Shown piece by piece: positions 25,125 to 34,029 of a stretch of DNA of 59,712 bases. Within the stretch, counting starts at the first letter, position 1. Each line of letters begins with the position of its first letter. The stretch lies in the NCBI GenBank assembly GCA_003553445.1, contig PWEK01000103.1:1-59712 (forward strand), read 5' to 3'. Made by a program: the position numbers and the translations under genes. This DNA is from Elusimicrobiota bacterium (GTDB lineage Bacteria > CG03 > SLGR01). Below the pieces are notes generated by a model. That model saw only the letters and a program-made list of their open reading frames with translations. It was not told the origin of the DNA and searched no databases.

Positions 25125-26248
25125 TGAAGAAGGAACTTATTAAATTTGCAGGAATGGCTTTAACATTTTTACTTGTTTTTTATATGCCTTTTTCCGATGT
25201 TGTTTCCGGCGGGCCCGTTTTGGAGGCGCTGCTGCTTCTTCAGGAATATGCCAGAGAGCATGTGCTTTTATGTCTGCTGCCCGCTTTTTTTATAGCTGGC
25301 GCAATATCCGTGTTTATAGACAAGCAGGTTGTTCTTAAATATTTCGGGGCTAAGGCTAAAAAAATAATTTCTTATCCTGTAGCCGCCGTTTCCGGTACGG
25401 TCCTTGCGGTTTGCTCCTGTACCGTGCTTCCAATATTTTCGGGCATCTATAAAATGGGTGCGGGACTTGGCCCTGCTTCCGCATTTTTGTATTCCGGGCC
25501 TGCAATAAATGCGATGGCAATAATTTTGACGGCGCAGGTGCTGGGGCTGAAGCTTGGTGTTGCCAGAATTGCGGGGGCGGTTATCTTTTCTGTGGTGATA
25601 GGGCTTTTTATGCATTTTTTATTTATTGGCGATGAGAGAAAGAGGGTACCCCCGGAGTCTTATGAAGAAGATGATTTAGGGCAAAGAGGCATTTTAAAAA
25701 ACATTTTAGTTGTTGTTCTCCTTTTGGGCATCCTTATAACTGCCAATATAAATGGCGCGGGGATGGTCGCTGTATTTTTGTCGCTTATGCTTGTGGCAGC
25801 TCTGATCAGGTGGTTCAAAAAAAAGTATATCATTGAATGGCTGAATTCCACCTGGCATTTTGCAAAACAGATATTTCCTCTTCTTTTTGCAGGTGTGGCT
25901 GTTGCCGGGCTGCTTCTGGGCAGGGCAGGACATGAGGGTTTAATTCCTTCTGTGTGGATTGAAAGTCTTGTAGGAGGAAGCTCGCCGGGTTCAAATATTT
26001 TTGCTTCCGTGGTGGGTGCGTTTATGTATTTTGCCACTTTAACTGAGGTTCCGATTCTTGAAGGGCTCATAGGCTCCGGTATGGGAAGCGGTCCGGCCCT
26101 GGCTCTTCTTTTGGCCGGGCCTGCGTTAAGTCTGCCCAACATGCTTGTGATAAGCAGTGTTATCGGGATAAAAAAAACGCTGGCATATATATTTTTGGTT
26201 ATTGTGATGTCATCGGTTAGCGGAATGATTTTTGGTTTTTTCGTATGA
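25124..26248 (+). CDS. ArsP-type permease (DUF318/SO_0444 family)
   Basis: This 374-residue inner-membrane protein has about ten hydrophobic segments and carries the family signature VCSCTVLPIFSGIYKMGAG near residue 88, with the CSC metal/arsenic motif, and GPAINAMAI. The second half repeats the motif in altered form (TLTEVPILEGLIGSGMGSGPALALLLAGPA described by parts). ArsP members export trivalent organoarsenicals; related ones move other soft metals. It starts one base within the ArsR stop and is followed by a thioredoxin-like gene. Confidence 0.85.
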   Translation: MKKELIKFAGMALTFLLVFYMPFSDVVSGGPVLEALLLLQEYAREHVLLCLLPAFFIAGAISVFIDKQVVLKYFGAKAKKIISYPVAAVSGTVLAVCSCTVLPIFSGIYKMGAGLGPASAFLYSGPAINAMAIILTAQVLGLKLGVARIAGAVIFSVVIGLFMHFLFIGDERKRVPPESYEEDDLGQRGILKNILVVVLLLGILITANINGAGMVAVFLSLMLVAALIRWFKKKYIIEWLNSTWHFAKQIFPLLFAGVAVAGLLLGRAGHEGLIPSVWIESLVGGSSPGSNIFASVVGAFMYFATLTEVPILEGLIGSGMGSGPALALLLAGPALSLPNMLVISSVIGIKKTLAYIFLVIVMSSVSGMIFGFFV

Positions 26249-26269
26249 AAAAAACAGGGAGGTGAAGAC

Positions 26270-26509
26270 ATGAAAATAGAAATACTCGGAACGGGTTGTC
26301 CAAAATGTAAAAAACTTTATAAGAATACTGAGAAAGCGGTTAATGATATGGGATTGGAAGCCGAAGTGAAGAAGGTAAAAAAGATGAAAGATATCATGAA
26401 ATATGGAGTAATGATTACGCCCGCTTTGGTAATTGACGGTGACGTGAAACTCTCCGGCAAAGTGCCGGCAGTGGAAGAAATGAAAGGAATTATAAAAAAG
26501 AATGGATAA
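26270..26509 (+). CDS. small thioredoxin-fold redox protein
   Basis: This 79-residue protein has the active site GTGCPKCKK (Cys10 and Cys13) and a cis-Pro loop (MITPALVIDG near 45), matching the family called redox-active disulfide protein 2. The family often sits beside ArsP-type permeases. GGGAGGTG lies before the ATG. It overlaps the ArsC start by 8 bases. It could supply electrons to ArsC or handle thiol-bound arsenic, which is inferred from position. Confidence 0.88.
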   Translation: MKIEILGTGCPKCKKLYKNTEKAVNDMGLEAEVKKVKKMKDIMKYGVMITPALVIDGDVKLSGKVPAVEEMKGIIKKNG

Positions 26510-26945
26510 GAAAAAGGTGTTGTTTATTTGTGTTCATAACAGCGCGAGGAGTCAGATGGCACAGGCTTTTTTAAACAGCTTCGGAGGGGACTGGTTTACC
26601 GCAGAAAGCGCGGGGTTGAAATCCGGAAAAATAAATCCAGTTGCCGCAGATGCGATGATGGAAGAGGGTATTGATATATCTGAAAATGAAACAAACGATG
26701 TCATGGATTTTTACAGGCAGGGGAGAGGGTATGATTATGTGATAACAGTTTGTGATGGCGCGGATAAGGAAAACTGCCCTGTTTTTCCCGGCGGAGGAAA
26801 AAGAATGCACTGGCCCTTTAAAGACCCGTCCGGGCTGTCCGGTGATTATCCAAATAAGCTGGAAAAGACAAGGCTAATAAGAGAGAATATAAAAAAGAGG
26901 GTTTCGGAGTTTATTAAAAATGAAAGAGGAAACTATGGTAGATAA
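26502..26945 (+). CDS. arsC: arsenate reductase ArsC, low-molecular-weight phosphatase type
   Basis: This 147-residue protein has the phosphatase loop CVHNSAR (Cys10) near the start and the resolving cysteines in TVCDGADKENCP (about residues 85-93). That set of three cysteines defines the thioredoxin-coupled ArsC family of the pI258 type, which reduces arsenate to arsenite. The WPFKDPSGL segment carries the conserved Asp. The small redox protein encoded just upstream is a candidate electron donor. It overlaps both neighbours. Confidence 0.95.
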   Translation: MDKKKVLFICVHNSARSQMAQAFLNSFGGDWFTAESAGLKSGKINPVAADAMMEEGIDISENETNDVMDFYRQGRGYDYVITVCDGADKENCPVFPGGGKRMHWPFKDPSGLSGDYPNKLEKTRLIRENIKKRVSEFIKNERGNYGR

Positions 26946-28008
26946 AGAGTATGATATAAGTTTTTTTGAAAAATTCCTTTCATTATGGGTGATTTTGGGA
27001 ATAATTACAGGTATTGTTATGGGGGCTTTGTTTCCCGGGGTGGCAGAATTTCTTGATACTCTTTCCGTAGAAGGGGTTAATATTCCGATAGCCGTGCTTC
27101 TTTTCGGTATGATGTATCCTATTATGGTTCAGATAGATTTTTCAGAGGTGAAAAATGCGGTAAAGGCTCCGCGGCCGGTTCTGCTGACACTTATTGTCAA
27201 TTGGGGTATAAAGCCATTTACCATGCTTTTTTTCTCCTGGCTTTTTATGAGGGTTATATTCGCTCCTTTTTTACCTTATGATATGGCGGGTGAGTACATG
27301 GCGGGTATGATACTGCTTGGTATCGCGCCCTGTACGGCTATGGTGCTTGTTTGGAGTTTTCTTGCCAAAGGATTTATGGGGCTTACTCTTGTGCTGGTCG
27401 CTTTAAATTCCCTTACCATGCTCGTTCTTTATGCTCCGCTGGGAAATTTTTTGCTGGGTGTTGCCGAAATGCCCATGCCTTTTATGACTATATTTTTAAG
27501 CATTATCCTTTATGTGGGGGTTTCGCTTGTGGCGGGTTATATATCCCGTATAAAGCTGATAAAGAGCAGGGGAAAAGAGTGGTATGACAGGGTCTTTTTA
27601 AAGGACATGGGAACTATTTCCAAGGTAAGCTTATTGGTGACCCTGGTGTATCTTTTCATGCTTCAGGGAGGGGTTCTTCTTTCAGACCCGATTGTGGTTC
27701 TTTTAATTGCAGTGCCGCTTATAATACAGACTCTCTTTGTTTTTGGCTTGGGATACAAAGCCGCCGAAATCATAGGGCTTAGTTATGATGAGGCGGCTCC
27801 GGCGGCTATGATCGGCGCTTCCAATCATTTTGAGGTTGCTATTGCTACGGCAGTAACGCTTTTTGGACTCCGTTCGGGGGCTGCGCTGGCCACGGTGGTG
27901 GGGGTGCTTATAGAGGTCCCGTTAATGCTTTTTCTGGTGAAGCTGTGTTTGAGAACCAGGAACCGGTTCAAAATTCAAAGCAGAAGGGAAAAGATGTCAA
28001 AAGTATAA
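26935..28008 (+). CDS. acr3: arsenite efflux transporter Acr3
   Basis: This protein of 357 residues has about ten membrane segments and the Acr3 signatures: the essential Cys in LGIAPCTAMVLVW near residue 126, VNWGIKPF, and EAAPAAMIGASNHFEVAIA near 285 in slightly different form. It extrudes the arsenite made by ArsC using the proton gradient. ATG 26935 was chosen because AGAGGA precedes it at close spacing; an ATG 15 bases earlier lacks a site. It overlaps the ArsC end by 11 bases and is the last gene of the arsenic operon. Confidence 0.93.
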   Translation: MVDKEYDISFFEKFLSLWVILGIITGIVMGALFPGVAEFLDTLSVEGVNIPIAVLLFGMMYPIMVQIDFSEVKNAVKAPRPVLLTLIVNWGIKPFTMLFFSWLFMRVIFAPFLPYDMAGEYMAGMILLGIAPCTAMVLVWSFLAKGFMGLTLVLVALNSLTMLVLYAPLGNFLLGVAEMPMPFMTIFLSIILYVGVSLVAGYISRIKLIKSRGKEWYDRVFLKDMGTISKVSLLVTLVYLFMLQGGVLLSDPIVVLLIAVPLIIQTLFVFGLGYKAAEIIGLSYDEAAPAAMIGASNHFEVAIATAVTLFGLRSGAALATVVGVLIEVPLMLFLVKLCLRTRNRFKIQSRREKMSKV

Positions 28009-28060
28009 AAGTATAACCCCGACATTAGAAATAGTGGGGGGAAATTAGTATAATTGGGGT

Positions 28061-28834
28061 ATGAATAAAGTTAAGAAAAAAATAAAAATAATGCCGTGCC
28101 TTGATATCAAGGATGCGAGAGTGGTCAAAGGGGTAAACTTTGTAAACCTTAAGGATGCCGGCGATCCCGTTGTTAACGCTAAGTTTTATGAGTCGGCGGG
28201 CGCTGATGAGCTTGCAATGCTGGATATAGCGGCTACTGAAGAGAATAGAAAGACCCGGCTTAAGTGGGTGGAGAAAGTAGCATCTCAGCTGAAAATGCCA
28301 CTTACCGTAGGCGGGGGAATAACATCAATTGAGGTAATGAGGCAGGTTCTTATGGCGGGGGCTGACAGGGTTTCTGTAAATACGGCGGCTGTAGTAAACC
28401 CGGGGTTGATAAAGAAAGCGGCTAAAAAATATGGCTCGGACAGCGTTGTAGTTGCAATAGACGGCCGGAAAAATGCAGACATGGATTCCGGGTACGAGGT
28501 TATGGTTTGCGGGGGGAAGAGGCAGACGGGTAAAGATGTTGCAGCCTGGGCGAAAAAGTGCGAAAAACTGGGGGCGGGTTTTATACTTGCAACAAGCATG
28601 GATGGGGATGGGACCCTGGACGGGTATGACATAGGTTTCACCCGCGCTGTTTCAAATTCCGTGGATATACCGGTAATAGCTTCTGGCGGGGCCGGAAGGC
28701 TTGTTCATTTTTACCAGGCTGTTGTCGAAGGCGGCGCCGATATACTGCTTGCGGCGTCTGTTTTTCATTTCAGGACTTTCTCAATAGGACAGGTAAAGGA
28801 ATATTTGCAGACAAAGGGGATAAGTACATACTAG
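28061..28834 (+). CDS. hisF: imidazole glycerol phosphate synthase subunit HisF
   Basis: This 257-residue beta/alpha barrel cyclase of histidine synthesis has both catalytic Asp residues: MPCLDIKDARVVKG near residue 14 and VVAIDGRK near 133. Phosphate-binding GGG and SGGAG loops are also present. It uses ammonia made by HisH to close the imidazole ring. No hisH or other his gene is in the window. It begins 52 bases after acr3 without a strong ribosome site. The length and residues look fully functional. Confidence 0.93.
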   Translation: MNKVKKKIKIMPCLDIKDARVVKGVNFVNLKDAGDPVVNAKFYESAGADELAMLDIAATEENRKTRLKWVEKVASQLKMPLTVGGGITSIEVMRQVLMAGADRVSVNTAAVVNPGLIKKAAKKYGSDSVVVAIDGRKNADMDSGYEVMVCGGKRQTGKDVAAWAKKCEKLGAGFILATSMDGDGTLDGYDIGFTRAVSNSVDIPVIASGGAGRLVHFYQAVVEGGADILLAASVFHFRTFSIGQVKEYLQTKGISTY

Positions 28835-28889
28835 GGATAAGCGTTTTAAATTTTCCTTTCATTAAAAAAAAGAAAATACAGATAAAAAA

Positions 28890-29888
28890 ATGAATAAGAA
28901 AAGAAAAGCAGTGGTGATGCTTTCGGGAGGGCTTGATTCCGCCTTGAGCGCTTATCTGATGAATGAGGCAGGAGTGGAATTAACGGGGGTGCATTTTACC
29001 AGCCCCTTCGGCTCCTGCGTACAGAAAGAGAACGCTCTGAGGACCGCACAGCGCCTGGGGTTTAAGTTTCAGGAAATCCCGATGGGAAAAGAATTTCTTA
29101 ATATTGTGGCTGAACCCAGATACGGATACGGGAAAAACATGAACCCCTGTGTGGATTGCCGCATATACTGCCTGAGGCTGGCAAAGAAAGTGATGCGAGA
29201 TGAGAACGCGGATTTCATTGTCACCGGAGAAGTAGTCGGGCAGCGGCCCATGTCCCAGACGAGAAGGAAATTAACTTTGACTGAAAAGGATGCCGGAGTT
29301 GAGCGACTGGTGCTAAGGCCGCTTAGCGCCGGTCGTCTGCAGAAAACTATCCCCCAGGAAAAAGGATGGGTTGGAGAAGATAACCTGCTTTCTATATCCG
29401 GAAGAAGCAGGGAAAGGCAGATGAAGCTTGCAGAAAAATACGGGCTTTCCGACAGCGAGTACTCATCCCCTGCCGGGGGATGCAAGCTTACAATGAAGGA
29501 GTATTCTGAGAAACTCCGCGACCTTATTGAGCATGGATGCTTTAGAATGAAAGATGTGGAGCTTTTAAGCCGGGGGCGGCATTTCAGGCTTTCGCCGGGG
29601 TGCCGATTAATTGTGGGGAAGGATCAAGAGGAAAATGAGTTTCTGGATGAATCAGCTCCCCCGGAAAGCGTGAAAATAAAGGCGGCCCGGGAGAAAGGGC
29701 CCCTGGCTATTCTTCTTGGAGATTGCGCCCGGGAAAATATTTTGACGGCGGCCGGCATATGCGGAAGGTATTCTGATGCGGACTTCGGAAAGAAGATTGA
29801 TTTTGAAATAATAAAAGGGAAAAAAATAGAGGATTATAGAGGTTGCAGGTGTTTTTATCCGCAGGAGGTGGATAAATTCAGGGTTTGA
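28890..29888 (+). CDS. PP-loop tRNA-thiolation-like protein (MnmA/ThiI-related)
   Basis: This 332-residue protein starts with the ATP pyrophosphatase loop VVMLSGGLDSALS (residues 8-20), then NPCVDCRIYC near 85 and PAGGCKLT near 195. The two Cys sites match the positions used by MnmA for persulfide and catalytic cysteines. MnmA itself has a longer C-terminal domain; here the C-terminal part (about 205-330) differs and contains SRGRHFRLSPGCRLIVG. The protein probably transfers sulfur to tRNA or another nucleotide base, but the exact target is uncertain. It is followed 33 bases later by RNase R on the same strand. Confidence 0.75.
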   Translation: MNKKRKAVVMLSGGLDSALSAYLMNEAGVELTGVHFTSPFGSCVQKENALRTAQRLGFKFQEIPMGKEFLNIVAEPRYGYGKNMNPCVDCRIYCLRLAKKVMRDENADFIVTGEVVGQRPMSQTRRKLTLTEKDAGVERLVLRPLSAGRLQKTIPQEKGWVGEDNLLSISGRSRERQMKLAEKYGLSDSEYSSPAGGCKLTMKEYSEKLRDLIEHGCFRMKDVELLSRGRHFRLSPGCRLIVGKDQEENEFLDESAPPESVKIKAAREKGPLAILLGDCARENILTAAGICGRYSDADFGKKIDFEIIKGKKIEDYRGCRCFYPQEVDKFRV

Positions 29889-29921
29889 TTAGCGAAGGAT
29901 TAAAGAGTATAAATAAAATAT

Positions 29922-31823
29922 ATGAACAGTAAAAGAAAAATTGTAGAGGGAAAGTTAGATAAAAACCGGGCCGGTTTCGGTTTTCTGATAAGAGATGACG
30001 GTGTAAAACCGGATATTTATATAAAAAACCAGAATCAGAAATCCGCCATGGATAATGATTTGGTCAGGGTGGAGATATTATCAAGAAAGAAAAGCACAAA
30101 GCCGGAAGGACGGGTGGTAAAGGTTTTAAAGCACTCCTCTAAAGAGTTTGCCGGGACTCTGGAGAAGAAGAAAAAGAAACTCAGGTTTATTCCCCTGGGG
30201 TCCTCAGAGAAGATTAAACTCAAAAGTAATAAACTGGTCAGCGAAGCGTCACACGGTGACCGGGTGATTGTCAGGATTGAGAGGATGCCTTCCAGAAATA
30301 AAAAAGCGCTCGGAAGCGTCATAAAGACCCTTGGACCGGCCGGAAAATATGAGACGGAGATTGAAGTGACGCTTTTTCACAGCGGTGTCAGAAGGGAATT
30401 TGACGGCGCCGTCTTTGAGCAGCTTAAAGAAGCCGATAAAAGAATGAAAAACAGGGACAACAGGGAAGATTTGACCCACCTGAACTGTTTTACAATAGAC
30501 CCTGAGGAGGCAAAGGATTTTGATGATGCCGTTTCTATAGAAAAGACTAAAAAGGGGTATTCCCTGGGGGTGCATATAGCTGATGTATCACACTTTGTTC
30601 CGGAAGGCACTGCAATAGACAGGGAAGCCCTCAAAAGGGGAACAAGTGTTTATCTAGTGGACAATGTCATACCAATGCTTCCGGAAAAACTCTCAAATGA
30701 CTTATGTTCCCTAAAGCCTGAAGAAGAGAGGCTCTCTCTCAGCGTGATGGTTCAGCTGGATAATTCAGGCAGCGTAAGGGATTACAGGTTTGTAAAAAGC
30801 GTAATCCGCAGCAGAAGGCGCTTTTCATATGATGAGGTTGACAGCCTGCTTGAAGGGAAGAACAAAAGCGGCGCGAAAAGCGAGAAGGATTTGGAAGAGA
30901 TGGTTCAGCTGGCTAAGCTTCTCAGGAAGAAGAGAGAAAAAAGGGGCATAATAGATTTTGACTTTCCCGAATTAAAGATAGAGCTCAATGAAGACGGATC
31001 GGTAAAAGAAGTCAAGCGGGAAGAAAGAACCATGTCCCACAGGCTGATAGAAGAGTTTATGATACTGGCCAATGAGGTTGTTGCTTCACATCTGGATAAA
31101 AACAAAATCCCCGCTTTGTATCGCATACATGAAAAACCCGATGCGGAGAAAATGGATGCGTTCAGGAACTTTGTGCAGATGTTTGGCTTCACCATACCCG
31201 GGGATTCGAAGGTAACACCGGGTCATCTACAGAAAATATTAAAAAGGATAAGGGAGAGCAAAGAAGAGGTTATCATAAGCACAATGATGCTCAGGTCCCT
31301 GCAGCAGGCGGTTTATTCTCAGAAAAATAAGGGGCACTTTGCTCTGGCGTCAAAGAACTATACCCATTTTACATCGCCCATAAGACGATACCCGGACCTT
31401 ATTATACACCGGATAATAAGCTCTGTTGCTTACAGCGGGGAGAAACTTAAGAAATACAGCAAAAAGAATCTTAAGAAGTGGGGCGAGAAGCTTTCCGAAA
31501 AAGAACGGGCCGCTGAAGATGCCGAAAGAGAATCAAAAGAACTGAAGCTTATGGATCATATGAAAGGCAGGATAGGTGAGGTCTTTACCGGGATAATAAG
31601 CGGGGTTACTTCTTTCGGTGTATTTGTTGAACTCCCGGTAGGGCTGGAAGGGCTAATTCATATTAAAAAGCTGAGAGGCGATTATTACATATATATGGAA
31701 AATGAGATGGCCTTAAGGGGTAAAAATACCGGCAGGAAATTTAAAATAGGGGAAGAAATAGAGGTGAAGCTGGTGAAGGTTGATATGAAAAAAAGGGAAG
31801 TTGATTTTCTCCCCGTAAAATAG
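29922..31823 (+). CDS. rnr: ribonuclease R (RNase II/VacB family)
   Basis: This 633-residue 3'-5' exoribonuclease has cold-shock-like RNA-binding domains at about 1-130 and the RNB catalytic domain at about 170-500, with the metal-binding Asp set in IDPEEAKDFDDA near 192-203. A C-terminal S1 domain at about 550-630 contains GVTSFGVFVELPVGLEGLIH. At 633 residues it is shorter than E. coli RNase R and lacks the long basic tail. It degrades structured RNA in the cytoplasm. The upstream region shows only weak ribosome-site signal. Confidence 0.93.
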   Translation: MNSKRKIVEGKLDKNRAGFGFLIRDDGVKPDIYIKNQNQKSAMDNDLVRVEILSRKKSTKPEGRVVKVLKHSSKEFAGTLEKKKKKLRFIPLGSSEKIKLKSNKLVSEASHGDRVIVRIERMPSRNKKALGSVIKTLGPAGKYETEIEVTLFHSGVRREFDGAVFEQLKEADKRMKNRDNREDLTHLNCFTIDPEEAKDFDDAVSIEKTKKGYSLGVHIADVSHFVPEGTAIDREALKRGTSVYLVDNVIPMLPEKLSNDLCSLKPEEERLSLSVMVQLDNSGSVRDYRFVKSVIRSRRRFSYDEVDSLLEGKNKSGAKSEKDLEEMVQLAKLLRKKREKRGIIDFDFPELKIELNEDGSVKEVKREERTMSHRLIEEFMILANEVVASHLDKNKIPALYRIHEKPDAEKMDAFRNFVQMFGFTIPGDSKVTPGHLQKILKRIRESKEEVIISTMMLRSLQQAVYSQKNKGHFALASKNYTHFTSPIRRYPDLIIHRIISSVAYSGEKLKKYSKKNLKKWGEKLSEKERAAEDAERESKELKLMDHMKGRIGEVFTGIISGVTSFGVFVELPVGLEGLIHIKKLRGDYYIYMENEMALRGKNTGRKFKIGEEIEVKLVKVDMKKREVDFLPVK

Positions 31824-31837
31824 AAAGGAGAGAAAAA

Positions 31838-32584
31838 ATGATTTCATACAGCGAACTTGCCTGGACCGAGAAGATAATATCCTCTCCCGGGGATTATGAA
31901 GAAGAGACAGACTACCTCTCTGACCTAATAAAAAAACACTCTTATAACACGCCGGAAAAACTGCTGCATTTCGGCAGCGGAGCAGGCTTTAACGATTTTA
32001 TTTTTAAGAGGCATTTCAGGGTTACCGGGGTGGATATCAGCGGGGATATGATTCGTATTGCACGCGATATCAATCCGGAAATTAAATATATAAAGGATGA
32101 TATGAGAAAATGCAGGCTGAAATCTTCCTTTGATGCGGTGATCGTTCCTGATTCGGCTGATTACATGAAAACCCGGGATGATTTGATGAAAATGATAAAA
32201 AATGCGCACAGGCACTTAAAACCCGGCGGGGTATTTCTGGCAGTGGCCCTGGCAGGAGATGATTTCAGAGAAAACAATTTTGTATACACGGGATCCGAAG
32301 GGAATATCAGCTTAACCGTATTTGAAAACAACCATCTCTCCCGGACAGACAATGAGCAGTACAGGTCCGTGATAATATATCTCATCAGAAACGGAACTGG
32401 TGAAGAAATAGTTTCAGAGACTCAAACCCTGGGCCTTTTCAGTATAAACTCCTGGCGAACAATGCTTGGAAAAGCAGGTTTTGAAATATCGCATGAAGAC
32501 AGCTTCAGCGAACAGTACGATCGCTTTATGCCTGAAGGCGGAGAATATGTTCAGCGCATATTTGTCTGCCGGAAACCCGGTTAA
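31838..32584 (+). CDS. class I SAM-dependent methyltransferase
   Basis: This 248-residue protein has the Rossmann methyltransferase fold: LLHFGSGAGFNDFIFK (motif I, near 45), VTGVDISGDMIRIAR (motif II acidic Asp), IKDDMRKC (motif III) and HLKPGGVFLAVAL (near 130). It resembles small-molecule methyltransferases of the methyltransf_11/25 type; the substrate is not evident. AAAGGAGAG precedes the ATG. It follows RNase R by 14 bases and converges with HtpX, their stop codons overlapping by 4 bases. Confidence 0.88.
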   Translation: MISYSELAWTEKIISSPGDYEEETDYLSDLIKKHSYNTPEKLLHFGSGAGFNDFIFKRHFRVTGVDISGDMIRIARDINPEIKYIKDDMRKCRLKSSFDAVIVPDSADYMKTRDDLMKMIKNAHRHLKPGGVFLAVALAGDDFRENNFVYTGSEGNISLTVFENNHLSRTDNEQYRSVIIYLIRNGTGEEIVSETQTLGLFSINSWRTMLGKAGFEISHEDSFSEQYDRFMPEGGEYVQRIFVCRKPG

Positions 32585-33423
32585 CTATTAAGAAGCCTTC
32601 TTATTCTTTCCTCAACCGGCGGATGAGTTCCGAAAAGACTGGATAATCCCCTTGCCCCGCTAAGCGGATTAACTATGAATATAGGAGATGTTGTTTCACT
32701 TGCCCTCATCCGGTTTCCCGTGTTTGATGAGGAAAGCTTTTCCAGCGCGCTTGCCAGGTCACGGGGATTGCCTGAAAGTGAGGCGCCGTCCCTGTCGGCA
32801 AGGTATTCTCTGGATTTTGATATCCCGGACTGAATCAGCATCGCAGCGATAGGCGCTATTATGGCTACCGCCAGAAGGCCAATTACGCCGCCGCCTCTGC
32901 CCCTGCTTGAAGACCTTCCTCCAAAGATAGCGGAGAACCTGGCCAGTGTTGCCAGCATCATTATCGCCCCGGCCAGTGTGGCTGCTGCTGTCTGTATTAG
33001 GGTATCGCGGTTTTTAACGTGGCTCAGTTCATGTCCTATTACGCCCCGCAGTTCCTGTCTGTTTAGGGTTGAAAGAATACCACGGGTAACGGCCACAGCG
33101 GCGTGACTGGGACTCCTTCCCGTTGCGAATGCGTTAGGGATATCCTGGGGTATTATATATATCTGCGGCATTGGCATATTTGCCGAAGCCGTCAGCTCCT
33201 CCACTGTCTGGTAAAGATACGGAAACTGGGCTTTCGACGCCGGCTGGGCTTTGTAAATTTTCAGTATCAGCTTGTCGGAATTCCAGTAAGCGATGAAATT
33301 CATAACGGCCGCTATGATAAATGCTATTATCATACCCTGCCTGCCGGCCGCTATCGCGCCGATGAAAATCAGCAAAGCGGTAAGCCCCAGCATCAGTAAA
33401 AATGTTTTTATATTGTTAATCAT
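32581..33423 (-). CDS. htpX: membrane zinc metalloprotease HtpX (M48)
   Basis: This 280-residue inner-membrane protease degrades misfolded membrane proteins. Two membrane helices lie at about 7-45 and two near 145-200. The zinc motif HELSH is at 131-135, and the third ligand Glu is in SREYLADRDGAS near 208. Conserved NAFATGR near 98 and the tail THPPVEERIRRL match HtpX closely. AGGAGG precedes the start. A promoter with a perfect -35 box lies upstream, divergent from maoC. Confidence 0.95.
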   Translation of the reverse strand: MINNIKTFLLMLGLTALLIFIGAIAAGRQGMIIAFIIAAVMNFIAYWNSDKLILKIYKAQPASKAQFPYLYQTVEELTASANMPMPQIYIIPQDIPNAFATGRSPSHAAVAVTRGILSTLNRQELRGVIGHELSHVKNRDTLIQTAAATLAGAIMMLATLARFSAIFGGRSSSRGRGGGVIGLLAVAIIAPIAAMLIQSGISKSREYLADRDGASLSGNPRDLASALEKLSSSNTGNRMRASETTSPIFIVNPLSGARGLSSLFGTHPPVEERIRRLLNS

Positions 33424-33460
33424 AATTAATATCCTCCTTTTAATTTCTTACAGTACATTA

Positions 33461-33489
33461 CATCTAAAACAAATTACGGTTTTTGTCAA
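33461..33489 (-). promoter_or_regulatory. possible htpX promoter
   Basis: On the minus strand TTGACA (33489-33484), a 17-base spacer and TAGATG (33466-33461) precede htpX. The -35 box is perfect, the -10 box weak. Confidence 0.45.
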
Positions 33490-33499
33490 ATGGATGAGT

Positions 33500-33528
33500 T
33501 TGAATTTAGCTTTTTTCTTTACTATTAT
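33500..33528 (+). promoter_or_regulatory. promoter for the MaoC-like gene
   Basis: TTGAAT (33500-33505), a 17-base spacer and TATTAT (33523-33528) lie about 50 bases before the start at 33579. Confidence 0.5.
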
Positions 33529-33578
33529 TATAAATCAATTCACAATAGATGTAAAATATTGTAGGAGGAGAATTAATT

Positions 33579-34001
33579 ATGCATGAAAGCAAAACTATGA
33601 ATGAAATGAAAGTCGGGGATTTTAAGGAAGAGAAGATTGCGCTGAATGAAGAGCATGTGGAATCCTTTGCCAGGGCAACCCGTGATTTCAACCCCATACA
33701 TGTGGATGATGACTATGCGAAAGAATCGCAGTTCGGAAAGAGGGTGGTGCACGGAGTTCTTCTTACCGGCATAGTCTCCGGCATGCTGGGCACTCAGCTT
33801 CCGGGCCTGGGGACAGTGGCCAGAGAGATGACGGCAAAATTTTCAAGGCCGGTATTTATCGGAGAGACAGTTACGGCAAGAATTGAGCTTGTCGAGAAAA
33901 AGGAAAAATACAACATCTGTGTTTTTAATTACCGGATTGTAAACCAGGAGGGTAAAAGGGCTGTCAAGGGTCGCGCCGTTGTTCTTCCCCGCATGGAATA
34001 A
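33579..34001 (+). CDS. MaoC-like (R)-specific enoyl-CoA hydratase
   Basis: This 140-residue single hot-dog domain protein has the hydratase motif ATRDFNPIHVDDDYA near residue 32, with the catalytic Asp and His. RVVHGVLLTGIVSGML follows. Members hydrate trans-2-enoyl-CoA to (R)-3-hydroxyacyl-CoA in fatty-acid or polyhydroxyalkanoate metabolism. No fatty-acid genes are adjacent, so the pathway is open. AGGAGGAG stands before the ATG. It converges on clpB. Confidence 0.9.
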   Translation: MHESKTMNEMKVGDFKEEKIALNEEHVESFARATRDFNPIHVDDDYAKESQFGKRVVHGVLLTGIVSGMLGTQLPGLGTVAREMTAKFSRPVFIGETVTARIELVEKKEKYNICVFNYRIVNQEGKRAVKGRAVVLPRME

Positions 34002-34002
34002 C

Positions 34003-34029
34003 ATAAAAAATACAGAAAATGTCAGTATT
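34003..34029 (-). terminator. possible clpB terminator
   Basis: On the minus strand AATAC and GTATT pair across an 11-base loop with a short inner stem, followed by a run of six T. The 5' arm lies in the last codons of clpB. The stem is short. Confidence 0.4.

Noticed and set aside
28016-28045. CCCC...GGGG inverted repeat between acr3 and hisF
   Set aside because: The stem is interrupted by mismatches and no T-run follows it, so I do not call a terminator.
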